Below are positions 39,752 to 49,406 of a stretch of DNA of 64,000 nucleotides, in pieces. Positions within the stretch are counted from its first letter, which is position 1. Each line of letters starts with the position of its first letter. The translations under genes and the position numbers were made by a program. The stretch lies in contig JAACMV010000021.1 in NCBI GenBank assembly GCA_010909725.1, forward strand, positions 661,497-725,496, in the 5' to 3' direction. Below the pieces are notes generated by a model. That model made no database searches, was not told the origin of the DNA, and saw nothing but the letters and a program-made list of their open reading frames with translations. Source of the DNA: Picochlorum sp. 'celeri' (taxonomy: Eukaryota > Chlorophyta > Trebouxiophyceae).

Positions 39752-40125
39752 GGTTGGTACAATCAACTCCAGGAACAACACACGTGATACTATTCGCTCA
39801 AAAGTCTCCATCAATCAATAATTCTGGTTCTATGATTCCAGACTGGTGGCAAATTTGAGCATATTCAGCGAATTGGGTTGGGTTGACCTCCATACTGCAT
39901 GGGCTCACATAATATGTATCCACCATCTGCCAATGTACCTATCCCAATAGCTGCTTTCCACTTGGCAAATACAGCCCCCTGATTCTTCTAGTGTTTGTAC
40001 GTGGTATCATCCAACGTGTCTAGTCGCTTTCCAGCTGTAAGAGGTGACTTAGCCGATGCAGGAATGCCCTTTCCAGGAGTCGCAAGTTGCCGTGCCTTGT
40101 AATTTGATGCATTCGATCATAATGC
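39752..40125 (-). pseudogene. Decayed aldolase fragment
   Basis: DNA similarity to the intact aldolase is obvious over several blocks: the region around GTCAACTCCAGGAA (compare 38178), the stretch with TTTGAGCATATTCAGC and CTCCA.ACTGCATGGGCTCACAT, the block ACAGCCCCCTGATTCTT, and the 5' block CCCTTTCCAGG.GTCGCAAGTTGCCG. The order is kept, but the piece equivalent to about 38210-38270 and that equivalent to 38530-38785 are missing, and small indels break the frame. The active-site lysine region is truncated. No functional product is possible. Confidence 0.85.
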
Positions 40126-40243
40126 TTTGAACTCGATCCGAACGATATACATTCAATTCCGTATACTTTACAGATATATAACACTACAAAATTTCATCTA
40201 ATAATATTGAATGCATGATTCAAAATCTCTTTGCTCATCATGC

Positions 40244-40759
40244 TTACTTCTTCTTCTCGGCAACATCTTCCTTCTCATCCTTGTCCTTTGCAAAACCTCT
40301 GACAAGGCATGCTGTCGCCAATCCTGCATGCAGACAAATCTGGGCAATGGCAACTGGCTTTTTGATCTCTTCTTTGTAGAGATCGTATCCCATGAGGCCC
40401 GCCACAGAGCCGTGGACAACAGACAATGTCTTGAGCGTGTCCCTCTTGGCGCAGACAGTGTGGTCTTCTGTGTTATGCGATGCCGTCATGATGCACGCAG
40501 ATGTGACCGCATGTCCAAACCTACACCATCATCAGGAGTATAATGAGTATCATCAGTAACGCGTATACTCGATTTACGAAGCAGCATTCTTGTCAACATA
40601 CCATCTTGAGCAGGATGGGTTCTTTGGGACAGTCGATTCATAAAACATGTCGTGAGCTTCGTTCGGAGCAATCAGGTTGAGTGGACCGCATGTCAATCCA
40701 GACAACGCGGAGAGACTAAGTATGGTCGACTCCGGGTCCTCGAATGAAATGAACTTCAT
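40244..40759 (-). CDS. Small multi-TM membrane protein, copy 2 (144 aa)
   Basis: Exons 40602-40759 and 40244-40520, intron 81 nt (gtatgt..tgtag): the same exon sizes and phase as copy 1. It differs at about 20 residues (SALSGLTCGPLNLIAPNEAH; MFYESTVPKNPSCSRW; YKEEIKKPVAIAQICLHAG), mostly conservative, with an unchanged tail AKDKDEKEDVAEKKK. The intact frame and substitutions clustered outside the helices suggest both copies are expressed and selected, unlike the neighbouring aldolase fragment. Confidence 0.75.
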
Positions 40760-40954
40760 TGCACCTCCTTTTCTACGTCTTTGTTCCTCTGTGTTTTAAC
40801 ACGGTTTCTTTGATATCCGCGAGTATGTGTATTCGCGCGCTTGTGAACAATCTTTTCTTTGTGTGATAGGTAGAATATCTCGTTAGTAGATTTAGAAATT
40901 GATCCATGGTACTTTCGGGTTCGCCTCAAATGTGCTGAGTTGGCAGCATGATGG

Positions 40955-40967
40955 TGCTGACTCAGCA
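40955..40967. promoter_or_regulatory. TGCTGACTCAGCA palindrome upstream of small membrane gene copy 2
   Basis: The same 13-bp palindrome and the same preceding TGCTGAG half-site as copy 1, 195 bp before the ATG on the minus strand. The surrounding about 55 bp is nearly identical between copies, so conservation could simply reflect recent duplication. Confidence 0.45.
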
Positions 40968-41308
40968 CATCATCTGATGGATCTTGCCATCCCATTAACA
41001 GTCATTATTGATGGGAGCCTTGAACATATTAAAACTCCTTCGATCACAGGATATCTTTGATAGGAAGATCTCTCACTAAGGAAGATCTCTCTTTGCGTCG
41101 TGAATTTTGAAATACAGAAGCCGGGTGGTTGGCACTCGAGCCATTCTGATTTAGCACAATTTTGTACCTTGAAAAATGTCTATAGATAAACGTGGTCCTA
41201 AATTAGGGGATGCGGCATCTTTGTACGTGTTGTTTGGCCTGGTTGAGTGTGAAAATACAAGACCGTTGTTGTTGTTGTTGTTGTTGAGACACGTTATTCC
41301 ACCCGGCA
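40968..41308. other. Divergent intergenic region
   Basis: 341 bp between the small membrane gene and the Myb-UBA gene. It holds a repeated GAAGATCTCTC (near 41066 and 41082) and a (GTT)n run at 41265-41286 just before the Myb-UBA start. No gene is seen. Confidence 0.35.
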
Positions 41309-42462
41309 ATGCCTCGTATCTTCGAAAGCACGCCTTATCCAACTCATTCTTTAATCCGAGAGAATGGAACGTGTCCATGGTACGGATGGATCACACGTGA
41401 CCTGACATGGTTGTGCAGGTGGAATTTCACACCGTCTCCAGGATGGACCAAGGAGGAAGCACAGACATTGAAATTATGCCTGATGAAGTATGGCATTGGA
41501 AGATGGGTGCAGATTTTAGACACTGGCCTGCTGCCTGGAAAACTGATTCAGCAGTTGAATGGCCAGACACAGAGGTTGTTGGGACAACAGAGTTTGGCTG
41601 CATACACGGGTTTGCGGGTGGATATTGATCGCATTCGGCAGGACAATGAGGCCAAAGTGGATGCCCAGAGAAAGTCTGGTTTGATTATTTACAATGGACG
41701 TGCGTGTCTGTGTCTGTTGGGTATTGATGATGAATATTGTGTTGAGGTGTACACAATTTCTTTGCAGCTAATTTGACAAAAGAAATGAAAGAAAAGCTTC
41801 AAGAAGAAAGTAAAGTTCGGTATGGTTTAACAGAAGAGCAGATGATGGATGTGGAGCGACAGCTCGAAGATATATTTGAGGCCAAGATGAAGGAGCAGGG
41901 AGAACTGAAGCATCACCGAGAAGTATTGAATCAGCTCAAATCTCTTAGCTTTCCTGCGATCGATGAAATTCAAGCATTTTCAAGGGAAGAAAAGTTGCGT
42001 CGGTTGAGGGAGTTGTATCAGAAATTGCAGGAGGCTCATGCAGTGTACAAGTATCACACTTCCAGACAGCAGTGTCATCACATGTTCCAAAGAAATCACA
42101 AAGCCTCAATGAATACAAGTGGTGGAAGAGAGAACGTTTCAGAAAATGGAAATATTAGGAGAACCTTGTCTGGTTCCAAGAATAAAAAGGGTGGTGACAA
42201 AAAGAAAAAGAAGAATGGTGTGTCAAAGAAGAGAAGAGTGTCAGATGAGTCAGGGATGAAAGCGTCATCAACGGATGAGGAAATAGATGTCACGTATGAT
42301 TCTGATACTGCCAAAGAGTGTGAAGTAGCAGGTTTAGAAGCAAGCATCGCGACCCTCACAGCCATGGGTTTTGCTCGGAGGCAGGTGATTGATGCCTTGG
42401 ACGAGGCAAATGGAAGCATAGAGGGCGCTGTCGAGTGGCTCACCGTGCATTGTGTGTATTGA
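41309..42462 (+). CDS. Myb/SANT-domain protein with C-terminal UBA domain
   Basis: Three exons: 41309-41379, 41419-41699 and 41768-42462, with introns of only 39 nt (gtacgg..gtgcag) and 68 nt (gtgcgt..ttgcag); 348 aa. Residues about 24-75 form a Myb/SANT repeat (WNFTPSPGWTKEEAQTLKLC; YGIGRWVQIL; QQLNGQTQRLLGQQSL), with the spaced Trp residues expected. A helical, charged middle (NLTKEMKEKLQEESKVRYGL) follows, then a Lys-rich nuclear-type stretch. The C-terminal UBA fold is IATLTAMGFARRQVIDALDE, with ANGSIEGAVEWL. A nuclear factor that could couple DNA or chromatin with ubiquitin; the exact role is unknown. Confidence 0.82.
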
Positions 42463-42504
42463 AATATCAGTTACAATTTTAATATTTAAAACGAAACGAA
42501 AAGA

Positions 42505-43263
42505 TTACTGAGCAGGCTGCTCACTCGGTACTGAGTTGGATATTATGGCCTTGTCCGGATTCCGTAGGAATTGATTTTCTGCTTCTTCTGAATGATACAC
42601 GCACGAAACCTGGGGATTTCCAGTCAGATCTCCAACAAAGGCAAATGTATTCATATTTCTCTTACAGTCCTGAACCTGTTGGCTATCGATCAAACCCCGG
42701 CTTTCCAAGACATTAAAGTTTGCTCTTCTTAGCACGCACCCAGGCTTGACTTCCGGTTGGGAGACGTACACATTGAACGGATTGAAAGAGACAAACAGCC
42801 TCTGATCAAATACCATGGAAGAATACCCATTCGCCATGCATACCTCAGAATTGGGAGTCTTGGTATCCACCAAGACTGTTGATGCTACATTTTTGGGGGC
42901 AAATGTGACTTCTGAAGCAAACCAAATACCAGCCCCCATGCCTAAAATAAATGAACCAGCCACAAACGCCTTTGTCAAATTTGAAAAGGGCCCCCCACCT
43001 GTATCCCCTCCATTTCCTTGTGGTGGCCCACCAGGTGGACCAGAACCTCCTCGGCTAGGAGCTGTATCATACGTTCCAGGAATTGGCTCGGGAACTCGTC
43101 TAACTGCTACTGGATCTCTATTTGATCCTTCATACTGCTGTGCTCGTATCTTGAGGCACCCACGTGCCATGCGAGAGCGACACGGACGTCCGAGAGGTTG
43201 CAGCCCTCTGCATTGCAGTGTCGTCGAAAGCGACGCACGCAGATCTGCCTGATAGAAAGACAT
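42505..43263 (-). CDS. DUF3172 plastid protein
   Basis: 252 aa, single exon. An Arg-rich transit peptide (about 1-45), a Pro/Gly linker (PSRGGSGPPGGPPQGNGGDT) and one TM helix (FVAGSFILGMGAGIWFASEV) lead into a conserved lumen- or stroma-facing domain. That domain carries SEVCMANGYSSMVFDQRLFV, FNPFNVYVSQPEVKPGCVLR and DCKRNMNTFAFVGDLTGNP, with paired cysteines. This is the cyanobacterial and plastid DUF3172 family, probably thylakoid-associated; its function is undefined. Confidence 0.9.
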   Translation of the reverse strand: MSFYQADLRASLSTTLQCRGLQPLGRPCRSRMARGCLKIRAQQYEGSNRDPVAVRRVPEPIPGTYDTAPSRGGSGPPGGPPQGNGGDTGGGPFSNLTKAFVAGSFILGMGAGIWFASEVTFAPKNVASTVLVDTKTPNSEVCMANGYSSMVFDQRLFVSFNPFNVYVSQPEVKPGCVLRRANFNVLESRGLIDSQQVQDCKRNMNTFAFVGDLTGNPQVSCVYHSEEAENQFLRNPDKAIISNSVPSEQPAQ

Positions 43264-43445
43264 GTCTTACTATTTCGCAATAGCCTCATGCAAGGAAGTT
43301 TTAGGCATGTGAGGAATGGAATTCATCGCAAAAAGTTCCGTATTAAAATTTCCAAATTCGCCGAATTTTCAAGACAAGAGAAGGATATCATGCCCTTCAT
43401 CAGTGCATTAATAATATATTGTGTGATATTTAAATTGTATCTGTA

Positions 43446-45124
43446 ATGTCTGCGCCCAGTTTCGGTACGTTGTTGTGTGCACATCACAAATGGAGTGGGA
43501 AATCGTTTCTGTTTTGGTTGATTTATTTTAGAGCCTTGCTATTGTACTAAATGGCTTCATAATTGCATATGTTTTCATCGCAGGAGGTGGAGCCTCGTCT
43601 GGTTCAGGATTCGGAGGGGCGAGTGGAGCAGGCTTTTCTTTTGGGGCAACACCATCTACGCCTGCGAGTGGAGGTGCTCAGCAGTCGGGTCTCTCCTTTA
43701 CGGCATCATCAGCCCCTTCTAGCGGATTCAGCTTTGGTGGAGCGAGTTCTGGAGGAGGTCTCTTCGGGGCATCAACAGGAGCGTCACAGGCATCATCATC
43801 AGCGCTGTCCTTTGGCACTGGAGGGTCAAGCTCTGGTGGCGTATCATTCAACTTTGGTGGTGCGTCTGCTTCAGGGGGATCATCCACGCCTGCATTTTCA
43901 TTCAGTGGATCTAGTGCGGCAACGAGCAGCCCCTCCCCTGCATTAGCTGCTTCGTCAGGTGGTTTGTCCTTTGGGCAGACGACTGCATCCTCCTCTGGGT
44001 TTTCCTTTGGGAGTGCAACTCCGTCATCGACTGCGGCACCTAGTACACAAGGATTTTCTTTCGGAAGCACTGGTACTGCCGCTGCTGCTTCGACTGGAGC
44101 TGCTGCGTCATCTGGAGGATTCTCATTTGGGGGTGCTTCGTCATCATCTGCTCCCAGTGCTACAGCTGCAATGACAGCTGCTGCGTCATCTGGAGGATTC
44201 TCATTTGGGGGTGCTTCGTCATCATCTGCTCCCAGTGCTACAGCTCCAACAACAACTGCTGCCTCATCGGGAGGATTTTCATTTGGAGGCGGTTCATCAT
44301 CATCTGCTGCCGCTACTACAACTCCAACTCCTGCATCAACAGGAGGATTTTCTTTTGGGGACAAAAAACCTTCTTCCACCCCAGCAGGTACAACCACGGC
44401 CAGTTTCTCGCTTCAGCCATCTAGTGGTGGGGCAGCCACCACGGCAAATGCATCCAGCTCAGCGGCAGGTACCTCCATATCATTTGGAGCGTCTTCAGCT
44501 GCCAACAGTGCTCCAGCAACAACAGCACTGAATGTTGCAAGCTCTGGAGCCACCCAAACCACCACCATATCGGCACCCAGTACCATCCAAGGCCAAGTCG
44601 TGGAAAACATTATCAACGAATGGACAGTCGAATTGGAAAAGAGATCCAGATCTTTTGTCAAGAATGCTGAGGAATTGGCAAAATGGGACAAGTCTATCTT
44701 GGAGAATAGACAAGCTCTAATTCAATTAGAGGAGGAACTAAAGAGAGTTTTAGCCGGACAAGACGCATTAGAGAGACGTTTGCAAATGGTCGAAGCCCAT
44801 CAGAAAGGAATTCACGAGGCTCTCAATGGCATGTCCTCTGAAGCAGAGCGTCTGTACAAGGAGGAGCAAGGCCTCGCTGATGATCAGGCAGTGGAAAGAG
44901 ATATCCTGTATGAAAGAACATCCCGCCTTGGTGTGACTCTGAATCAGATTGGTGAACAACTAGGGGAAGCAATTCAGGATGTGAATTCAGTGACAGCCTC
45001 CAGTCTTGGAGACGAGACAGGATCTGTGAGCAAGCTGGTTCGAGTTCTCAATAATCAACTGAATGCGTTGATACAATTAGAGGGAAAGACTACAGAAATT
45101 CAAGCAGAACTAAATAAAATATGA
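43446..45124 (+). CDS. NUP62: FG-nucleoporin NUP62/NSP1
   Basis: Exon 1 43446-43464 (19 nt, MSAPSFG) and exon 2 43584-45124, 119-nt intron (gtacgt..atcgcag); 519 aa. Residues 7-350 are Ser/Ala/Gly rich with many FSFG repeats (GAGFSFGATP, SGFSFGGASS, GGFSFGGGSS). The C-terminal 185 residues are the NSP1 coiled coil: QVVENIINEWTVELEKRSRS, FVKNAEELAKWDKSILENRQ, then heptads to IQAELNKI. It lines the central channel of the nuclear pore with NUP54 and NUP58. It is divergent from DUF3172 with a 182-bp shared promoter region. Confidence 0.95.
44098..44245 (+). repeat. Perfect 70-nt repeat inside the FSFG region
   Basis: Positions 44098-44167 and 44176-44245 are identical (period 78 nt, in frame), each encoding an AAASSGGFSFGGASSSSAPS unit. 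The identity extends to synonymous sites, so the duplication is recent or maintained by conversion. Confidence 0.9.
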
Positions 45125-45181
45125 GACTATTGTAACGTATACAGATAACGTACTCGTATCTTATTAGCCCGAATTTGTGAC

Positions 45182-46017
45182 ATGTCCCTGAACCTGGTCC
45201 AAACGTTTGTCCGTGCGAATCCGAGCAAACCCATTCGAGCGCCTGCGAACCATACGTTTCTACCACAAAAAACACGGATTCATTCGTATGAAGAAGGTAG
45301 GTCCTGTAGGACAACATGAAACAGAAAATTTGAACAATTCTCCATGGTCTTCGTCACAGTCATTTCTCGACCCATTCTTTCATTCGTATTCATTCTTGCT
45401 ACTGCAGATTCGCCGATAGACCGAGAGACGAAGAGGCCCCTGGTCATACAGCCGAAGCCAGCTTCAAGAAAGGCAGCAGAGCCACCCAAACCAGTTCAAA
45501 TAGAGAGGTCTTCTTCGTTTCTGATTCGACGGAGGGATCAAGACAAGGTATGTAATCATGTCAAACATGAGTAGTAGTATCGATATACATGTCTGATACT
45601 CACCATGGCCCTGTGTGTATGATGTAGCCAGTAGCACAGAAACATACAGATTCTCTCAAAGTCCAGCATCGAGCTCGAATCGCAGGAGAAGAGGGTGAGA
45701 TTGAGAGTGATTTCAACGATAATCCTATAGAGTGGGTCCTGAAGAAGACGGATGAGTCGCTGGATGCAGTGGAAGAACGAGTCCCAGAAGCTGCAAAAAG
45801 TGCCGTCACCTATGTCACCGGCACATTCGGGACAAACACGTCCAAATACGCCGTCGACGCGATGAAACTAGCTGGGAAAGGAGGAGCAAAGGTATTAGAA
45901 GTTGCTGTACCTGCGAGTAAATGGGCCATCTCCAAAGGGGTTGGCCTCATTGTCAAGTCAATCACGCAGACGCAACAACAAAACAAGGATAGCAACAAGA
46001 AAAACGACACGTCCTAA
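45182..46017 (+). CDS. Unknown protein (214 aa), three exons
   Basis: Exons 45182-45296, 45408-45547 and 45628-46017; introns 111 nt (gtaggt..ctgcag) and 80 nt (gtatgt..atgtag); phases 1 and 0 join exactly. The N-terminus MSLNLVQTFVRANPSKPIRA, with APANHTFLPQKTR, resembles a plastid transit peptide. The middle is basic and Pro-rich (KPASRKAAEPPKPVQIER). The C-terminal half has the conserved-looking motif NPIEWVLKKTDESLDAVEER, then an Ala-rich amphipathic stretch (TSKYAVDAMKLAGKGGAKVL) and a Gln/Lys tail. I do not recognise it. Confidence 0.7.
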
Positions 46018-46067
46018 TAACGAATGATTTGATGTTACACAAAGATGCTACAGAATATATATAATAT

Positions 46068-46475
46068 TTACTCGTCCTCCTGTGTGCGGAGGCGTGCATG
46101 ACCGTTTGTCAAACGAATGTTGAGCTCTGCAGCACGCTCCACGATAGCCTTGCGCTTCAACGTGGAAACATTGTGGGCAACTTCTCCGCAGTATCTTCTG
46201 TTATGCATCATCAACAATTCAAGATCCTTCACGTTAGACACCACAATCTTTTTGAATCCGTTTGGCAAAACGTGTCTAGTCTTCTTGTTGGTTCCATAAC
46301 CAATGTTTGGCATGATGATTCCGCATCCCTTGAACTTTCTACGCACGCGAGAATCAATACCCTTTGGACGACGCCAGCTCTCAGACACTGCGATCTTTCT
46401 ATCACTCTGGTGGCGCTTGAAGCTATTGTGCTTGCGCTTGTTCACATTCTTGACCTTCTTCAGTGGCTGCACCAT
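46068..46475 (-). CDS. RPL32: Cytosolic ribosomal protein eL32
   Basis: 135 aa from ATG 46475. It begins [20 protein letters not shown] and carries [39 protein letters not shown] and [18 protein letters not shown], all eL32 signatures. A gtgcag 27 nt upstream of the start could end a 5'-UTR intron, as is common for ribosomal protein genes, but no matching donor is convincing. The stop is 50 nt from the convergent unknown gene. Confidence 0.97.
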   Translation of the reverse strand: MVQPLKKVKNVNKRKHNSFKRHQSDRKIAVSESWRRPKGIDSRVRRKFKGCGIIMPNIGYGTNKKTRHVLPNGFKKIVVSNVKDLELLMMHNRRYCGEVAHNVSTLKRKAIVERAAELNIRLTNGHARLRTQEDE

Positions 46476-46766
46476 CTTGAACCGCCGCAATTCTGCACAT
46501 AATACGTTATATCGTCTTGTTAAATTACATTACCAACGGCGATATTGCTGAGAAACTCAAACACCAATCGTCGGCCGTCACGCCCTTGCGGAGTCAAGAC
46601 TGCCATCCACCCCTCCGCGGCAACGCCTCCCGAACCCATTCATTGATATTTATAATTTCAATTGAATATAGAGCAACGCAGTCCTCTGTGGGGGAGCAGC
46701 GAGTGGATACCTCATGGCCAGCCCACCGCCGCAGCCATCCCAACAGCTCTCAGACACGCCGTGTCC

Positions 46767-46992
46767 ATGATTGGCCTGAAATATACACAAGTACGCACCT
46801 ATACCTATGAATAATATTATTGTATAGGAGGAGGATGGAAGTATGGGGCATGTATCATGCACAGAGCATCTGTATGGAAAACCACGATGGCGGGCAACGG
46901 GTTCGGTCAAATATCTATTCGACCGATACGTGACATCGACGTGCACATGTTTGGTGCTTTCTGAATCAATACGTGCAAAACTGATGGATTGA
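46767..46992 (+). CDS. Possible small protein upstream of the ING gene (62 aa)
   Basis: Exons 46767-46790 and 46828-46992 around a 37-nt intron (gtacgc..tgtatag) give MIGLKYTQEEDGSMG.. ending AKLMD, stop 52 nt before the ING ATG. The donor and acceptor match those elsewhere in the window, and the frame is also open upstream for another 37 codons. Against it: no family match, and a near-palindrome at 46903-46926 lies inside. It may be noncoding promoter DNA. Confidence 0.25.
46903..46926. promoter_or_regulatory. Near-palindrome TCGGTC..GACCGA upstream of ING
   Basis: 24 bp with ten of twelve positions pairing; outer arms TCGGTC (46903-46908) and GACCGA (46921-46926). It lies 119 bp upstream of the ING start, between divergent eL32 and ING. 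The half-site TTCGGTCAAA is identical to that at 54458. Confidence 0.45.
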
Positions 46993-47044
46993 ATAAATAA
47001 ATAAAATCCAAGATTTTATATGTAGTGGAAAAGAAGCGGTAGAC

Positions 47045-48307
47045 ATGGCTGCGCAAGACCAGGTTGTGTACCTGGAGAAATTTGTCGAGTGTACGAAATT
47101 TGTAATTTCTTTCTTCTTCCATACTTGTCAACGTGTCGATCGAGTACTAACAGATGTTTTTTGGTATTGCTATATTGCAGCAACTGTGGCCATGCCATCG
47201 GAATTGACTCGTATACTGAACATGATTCGGGATTTGGACCATAAATGTCAAGGTACGTGATTGAACCTGTTGTTGCGATGCATACATGTTATTATTATAC
47301 TTCCGAGTGTAGATTTGAGTCAGAGAGTCGACGATCAGGTGAATAGGATAGCACAGATTCCGTCTGGGAAGTCTCGGTCTGAGGAAGTGAAGCAGGAAGC
47401 TGAGAAATTAAAGGCAGACCAATCTTTGTTGATACAATGGTCGGAGGAAAAGGTGCAGTTAGCGGTTCAAGGGCATGAGCTTTTAGGAAAGTATGCTCAG
47501 AGTTTGGAGGGAGATATTACGAATTTGACGCAGTTTTTGACTGAGACTGGTCAGCTGGAGATTGACGAGTACATGCCAGATGATTATGTGATGAATCAGG
47601 AGCCTCATCTGTACGAGTCTGTACCAGCTCGGCGAGCTGGCTCATCTAGGCTTGGGTACACCTCATCCATCGATGGATATGAACCAGATCAGCCTCCAGC
47701 AGCAAAGCCTTTGCAGCAGCAGAAATTGAGAACAAACATACCTTTGACAATCAATCGGCAGACAAACAGTGCGTATGGCGATGGTGTTTCATCTCTGAAT
47801 CCAGATGATGTATCAATGGGAGGCATTGAGGCAAATACAACATCGAAGCGGCGTAGGAATCAGGGTGATGGGCGAAGGCGATCAGCAGCAGCTGCAGTCA
47901 GCCAAGCCACGGCCATGGTGGCAGCTGCCATGTATGACGATGATGACTATCTGGATGAGAAGAATGCAGTTGATGACAGTATGATGCAAGTTGATGGGTC
48001 TGCTCAGATGCAATATGCACCAGTCCCTTCTGAACCGTTCATTCCAGGGTTGAAAGAGTGTGCCAAGAAACCTCAAGCAGCAAGGAGAAGGCTCACTGAG
48101 GATGACATCACTATTGCACTGGTAGGTAAGATTGCAGAGGTGTATTGGGTTGCTGATAGCCCTGAGGAGAGTATGTGGTATCTGGTAAAGGTGGAAAGCG
48201 TGGACTTGGCAGCCAAAACAGCCTGTGTTCGTTACCAGAATGGGGAAGTTGAAGCAGACTTGAATCTCGCGGAGGTCGCCCATGAAGGCCACATGCTTCT
48301 CGTATAG
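47045..48307 (+). CDS. ING-family N-terminal domain fused to a Tudor-like C-terminal domain
   Basis: Exons 47045-47090, 47181-47252 and 47313-48307; introns 90 nt (gtacga..ttgcag) and 60 nt (gtacgt..gtgtag); 370 aa. The N-terminus YLEKFVESTVAMPSELTRIL, then MIRDLDHKCQDLSQRVDDQV, is the ING dimerisation coiled coil. A basic RRRNQGDGRRRSAAAA stretch resembles a nuclear signal. The C-terminus should hold a PHD finger (Cys4-His-Cys3) but has none. Instead it has ALVGKIAEVYWVADSPEESM, WYLVKVESVD..TACVRYQNGEVEADLNL, which reads as an SGF29/Tudor-type barrel. ING proteins are scaffolds of histone acetyltransferase and deacetylase complexes. Confidence 0.85.
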
Positions 48308-48431
48308 CGGCTATTTATTTAATTAATTATTTATATCGATGTAAACGGAAGAAAGATTGCGCGAGAGTGCTGTCGAGAGTGTCCGCAAACAGCCTATTGT
48401 AAACGGAGAAAATCTCACAGAATACGCTCAA

Positions 48432-49406
48432 ATGGAGACGAATTCGGGTTTCAAGAGTACTAAAATGGTTACTAAGAAAGTTCCTTTAGATCAAATGAGC
48501 CGACAGGAGCTGAAGGAGTGTGCACAAGTCTTAGCGATAAACTGTGAACGGTACAAGGAACAACTCCGGCAAGCGCGAAAGAAGTATCAGGATCTTCAGG
48601 GGGCATACCAGAGGCTTAAAAATAGGAGTGAGGCCCTTGGGAAGCAGTTGGAGGATGTGGCCCTCGGTGAAAATAGAGATGTGCCAATAAAGAAGGAACA
48701 AGAGGAGAAGGTTGACCAGGACAGGGTTGGCCACAGCAACTCACGCCCATCTCGGAAGAAGGCCATGGAAGATGATGACATGCAGACTCCTAATCAAAAG
48801 CTTCAGATGGGTAGTGGTGATGATGATGGGGCGGGTTTTTCGCGCAAACATGGGCGTGATGATTCAGCTGAACTCAATACACCTGTGAGCATCACGCACC
48901 TCGGCGGAACCATTCCATCCTGTCTCAAAGTGGTAGCCGAGACAGAAGAAAGCCAAAACACTAGTCAGAAAGATCGTCGAGAGAGTTCCTCTGTAACATT
49001 TCTTGAGAAGAAGGAACGGGGTGTAAAATCACCACCATGGAAGTCTGTGAAGAAAATGCCCAGGCCAGCAAGAGCCTCAGCAGCAGTGGAAAGCTCAACA
49101 TGTCTCGTTCCCGAGCAATTACAGGAAAAGAAAGGTGCATTCAACGAAGATAGAGCATTCAAGTATATGGAGATCATTCGTAAAAAGGATGACAGGAAAA
49201 ATTTACCAGCATGGTTTTGTCCAGATTGTGCAAAATTCTATAAAGTGTACGCCCAGTATGGAGACCTTGATAGGGCAAATGAGATGGTCAAGAGACTATG
49301 TGGTCATAGTGTTCATCAGGAAACGTCTCGCCATCGACGAAAATATGACCCACCACCATCTCCACCAGATTATTGGGACATTCAGCACCTTGAGCCTCAC
49401 ACATAG
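48432..49406 (+). CDS. COM1: CtIP/SAE2/COM1 homolog (DNA-end resection)
   Basis: 324 aa from ATG 48432; an upstream 5' exon is possible. The N-terminal coiled coil (DQMSRQELKECAQVLAINCE, YQDLQGAYQRLKNRSEALGK) would mediate oligomerisation. The middle is disordered and charged. The conserved C-terminal domain is RAFKYMEIIRKKDDRKNLPA, WFCPDCAKFYKVY (CxxC), then HQETSRHRRKYDPPPSPPDYWD, the CxxC..RHR core of CtIP/Sae2/Com1. The family activates MRE11 nuclease to start 5' resection of double-strand breaks. The stop overlaps the convergent LIP2 stop by 10 nt. Confidence 0.88.
   Translation: METNSGFKSTKMVTKKVPLDQMSRQELKECAQVLAINCERYKEQLRQARKKYQDLQGAYQRLKNRSEALGKQLEDVALGENRDVPIKKEQEEKVDQDRVGHSNSRPSRKKAMEDDDMQTPNQKLQMGSGDDDGAGFSRKHGRDDSAELNTPVSITHLGGTIPSCLKVVAETEESQNTSQKDRRESSSVTFLEKKERGVKSPPWKSVKKMPRPARASAAVESSTCLVPEQLQEKKGAFNEDRAFKYMEIIRKKDDRKNLPAWFCPDCAKFYKVYAQYGDLDRANEMVKRLCGHSVHQETSRHRRKYDPPPSPPDYWDIQHLEPHT

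Larger units (their letters stand above)
38170..40970. repeat. Tandem segmental duplication: aldolase 5' half + small membrane gene
   Basis: Unit 1 spans about 38170-39725, unit 2 about 39752-40970, in direct orientation and almost abutting. Both carry, in order, aldolase sequence, the spacer with the shared run TATACTTTACAG, the complete small gene with its 81-nt intron, and the upstream TGCTGACTCAGCA site. Unit 2 is shorter because its aldolase part has internal deletions. Confidence 0.85.

Noticed and set aside
43678..44397. 239-codon minus-strand ORF opposite the NUP62 FG repeats
   Set aside because: Its repeated PPNENPPDDAA composition is the antisense of FSFG/Ser-Gly repeats, not an independent gene.
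46650..46946. Minus-strand ORF upstream of eL32
   Set aside because: No family match; it runs across a near-palindrome and T-rich DNA.
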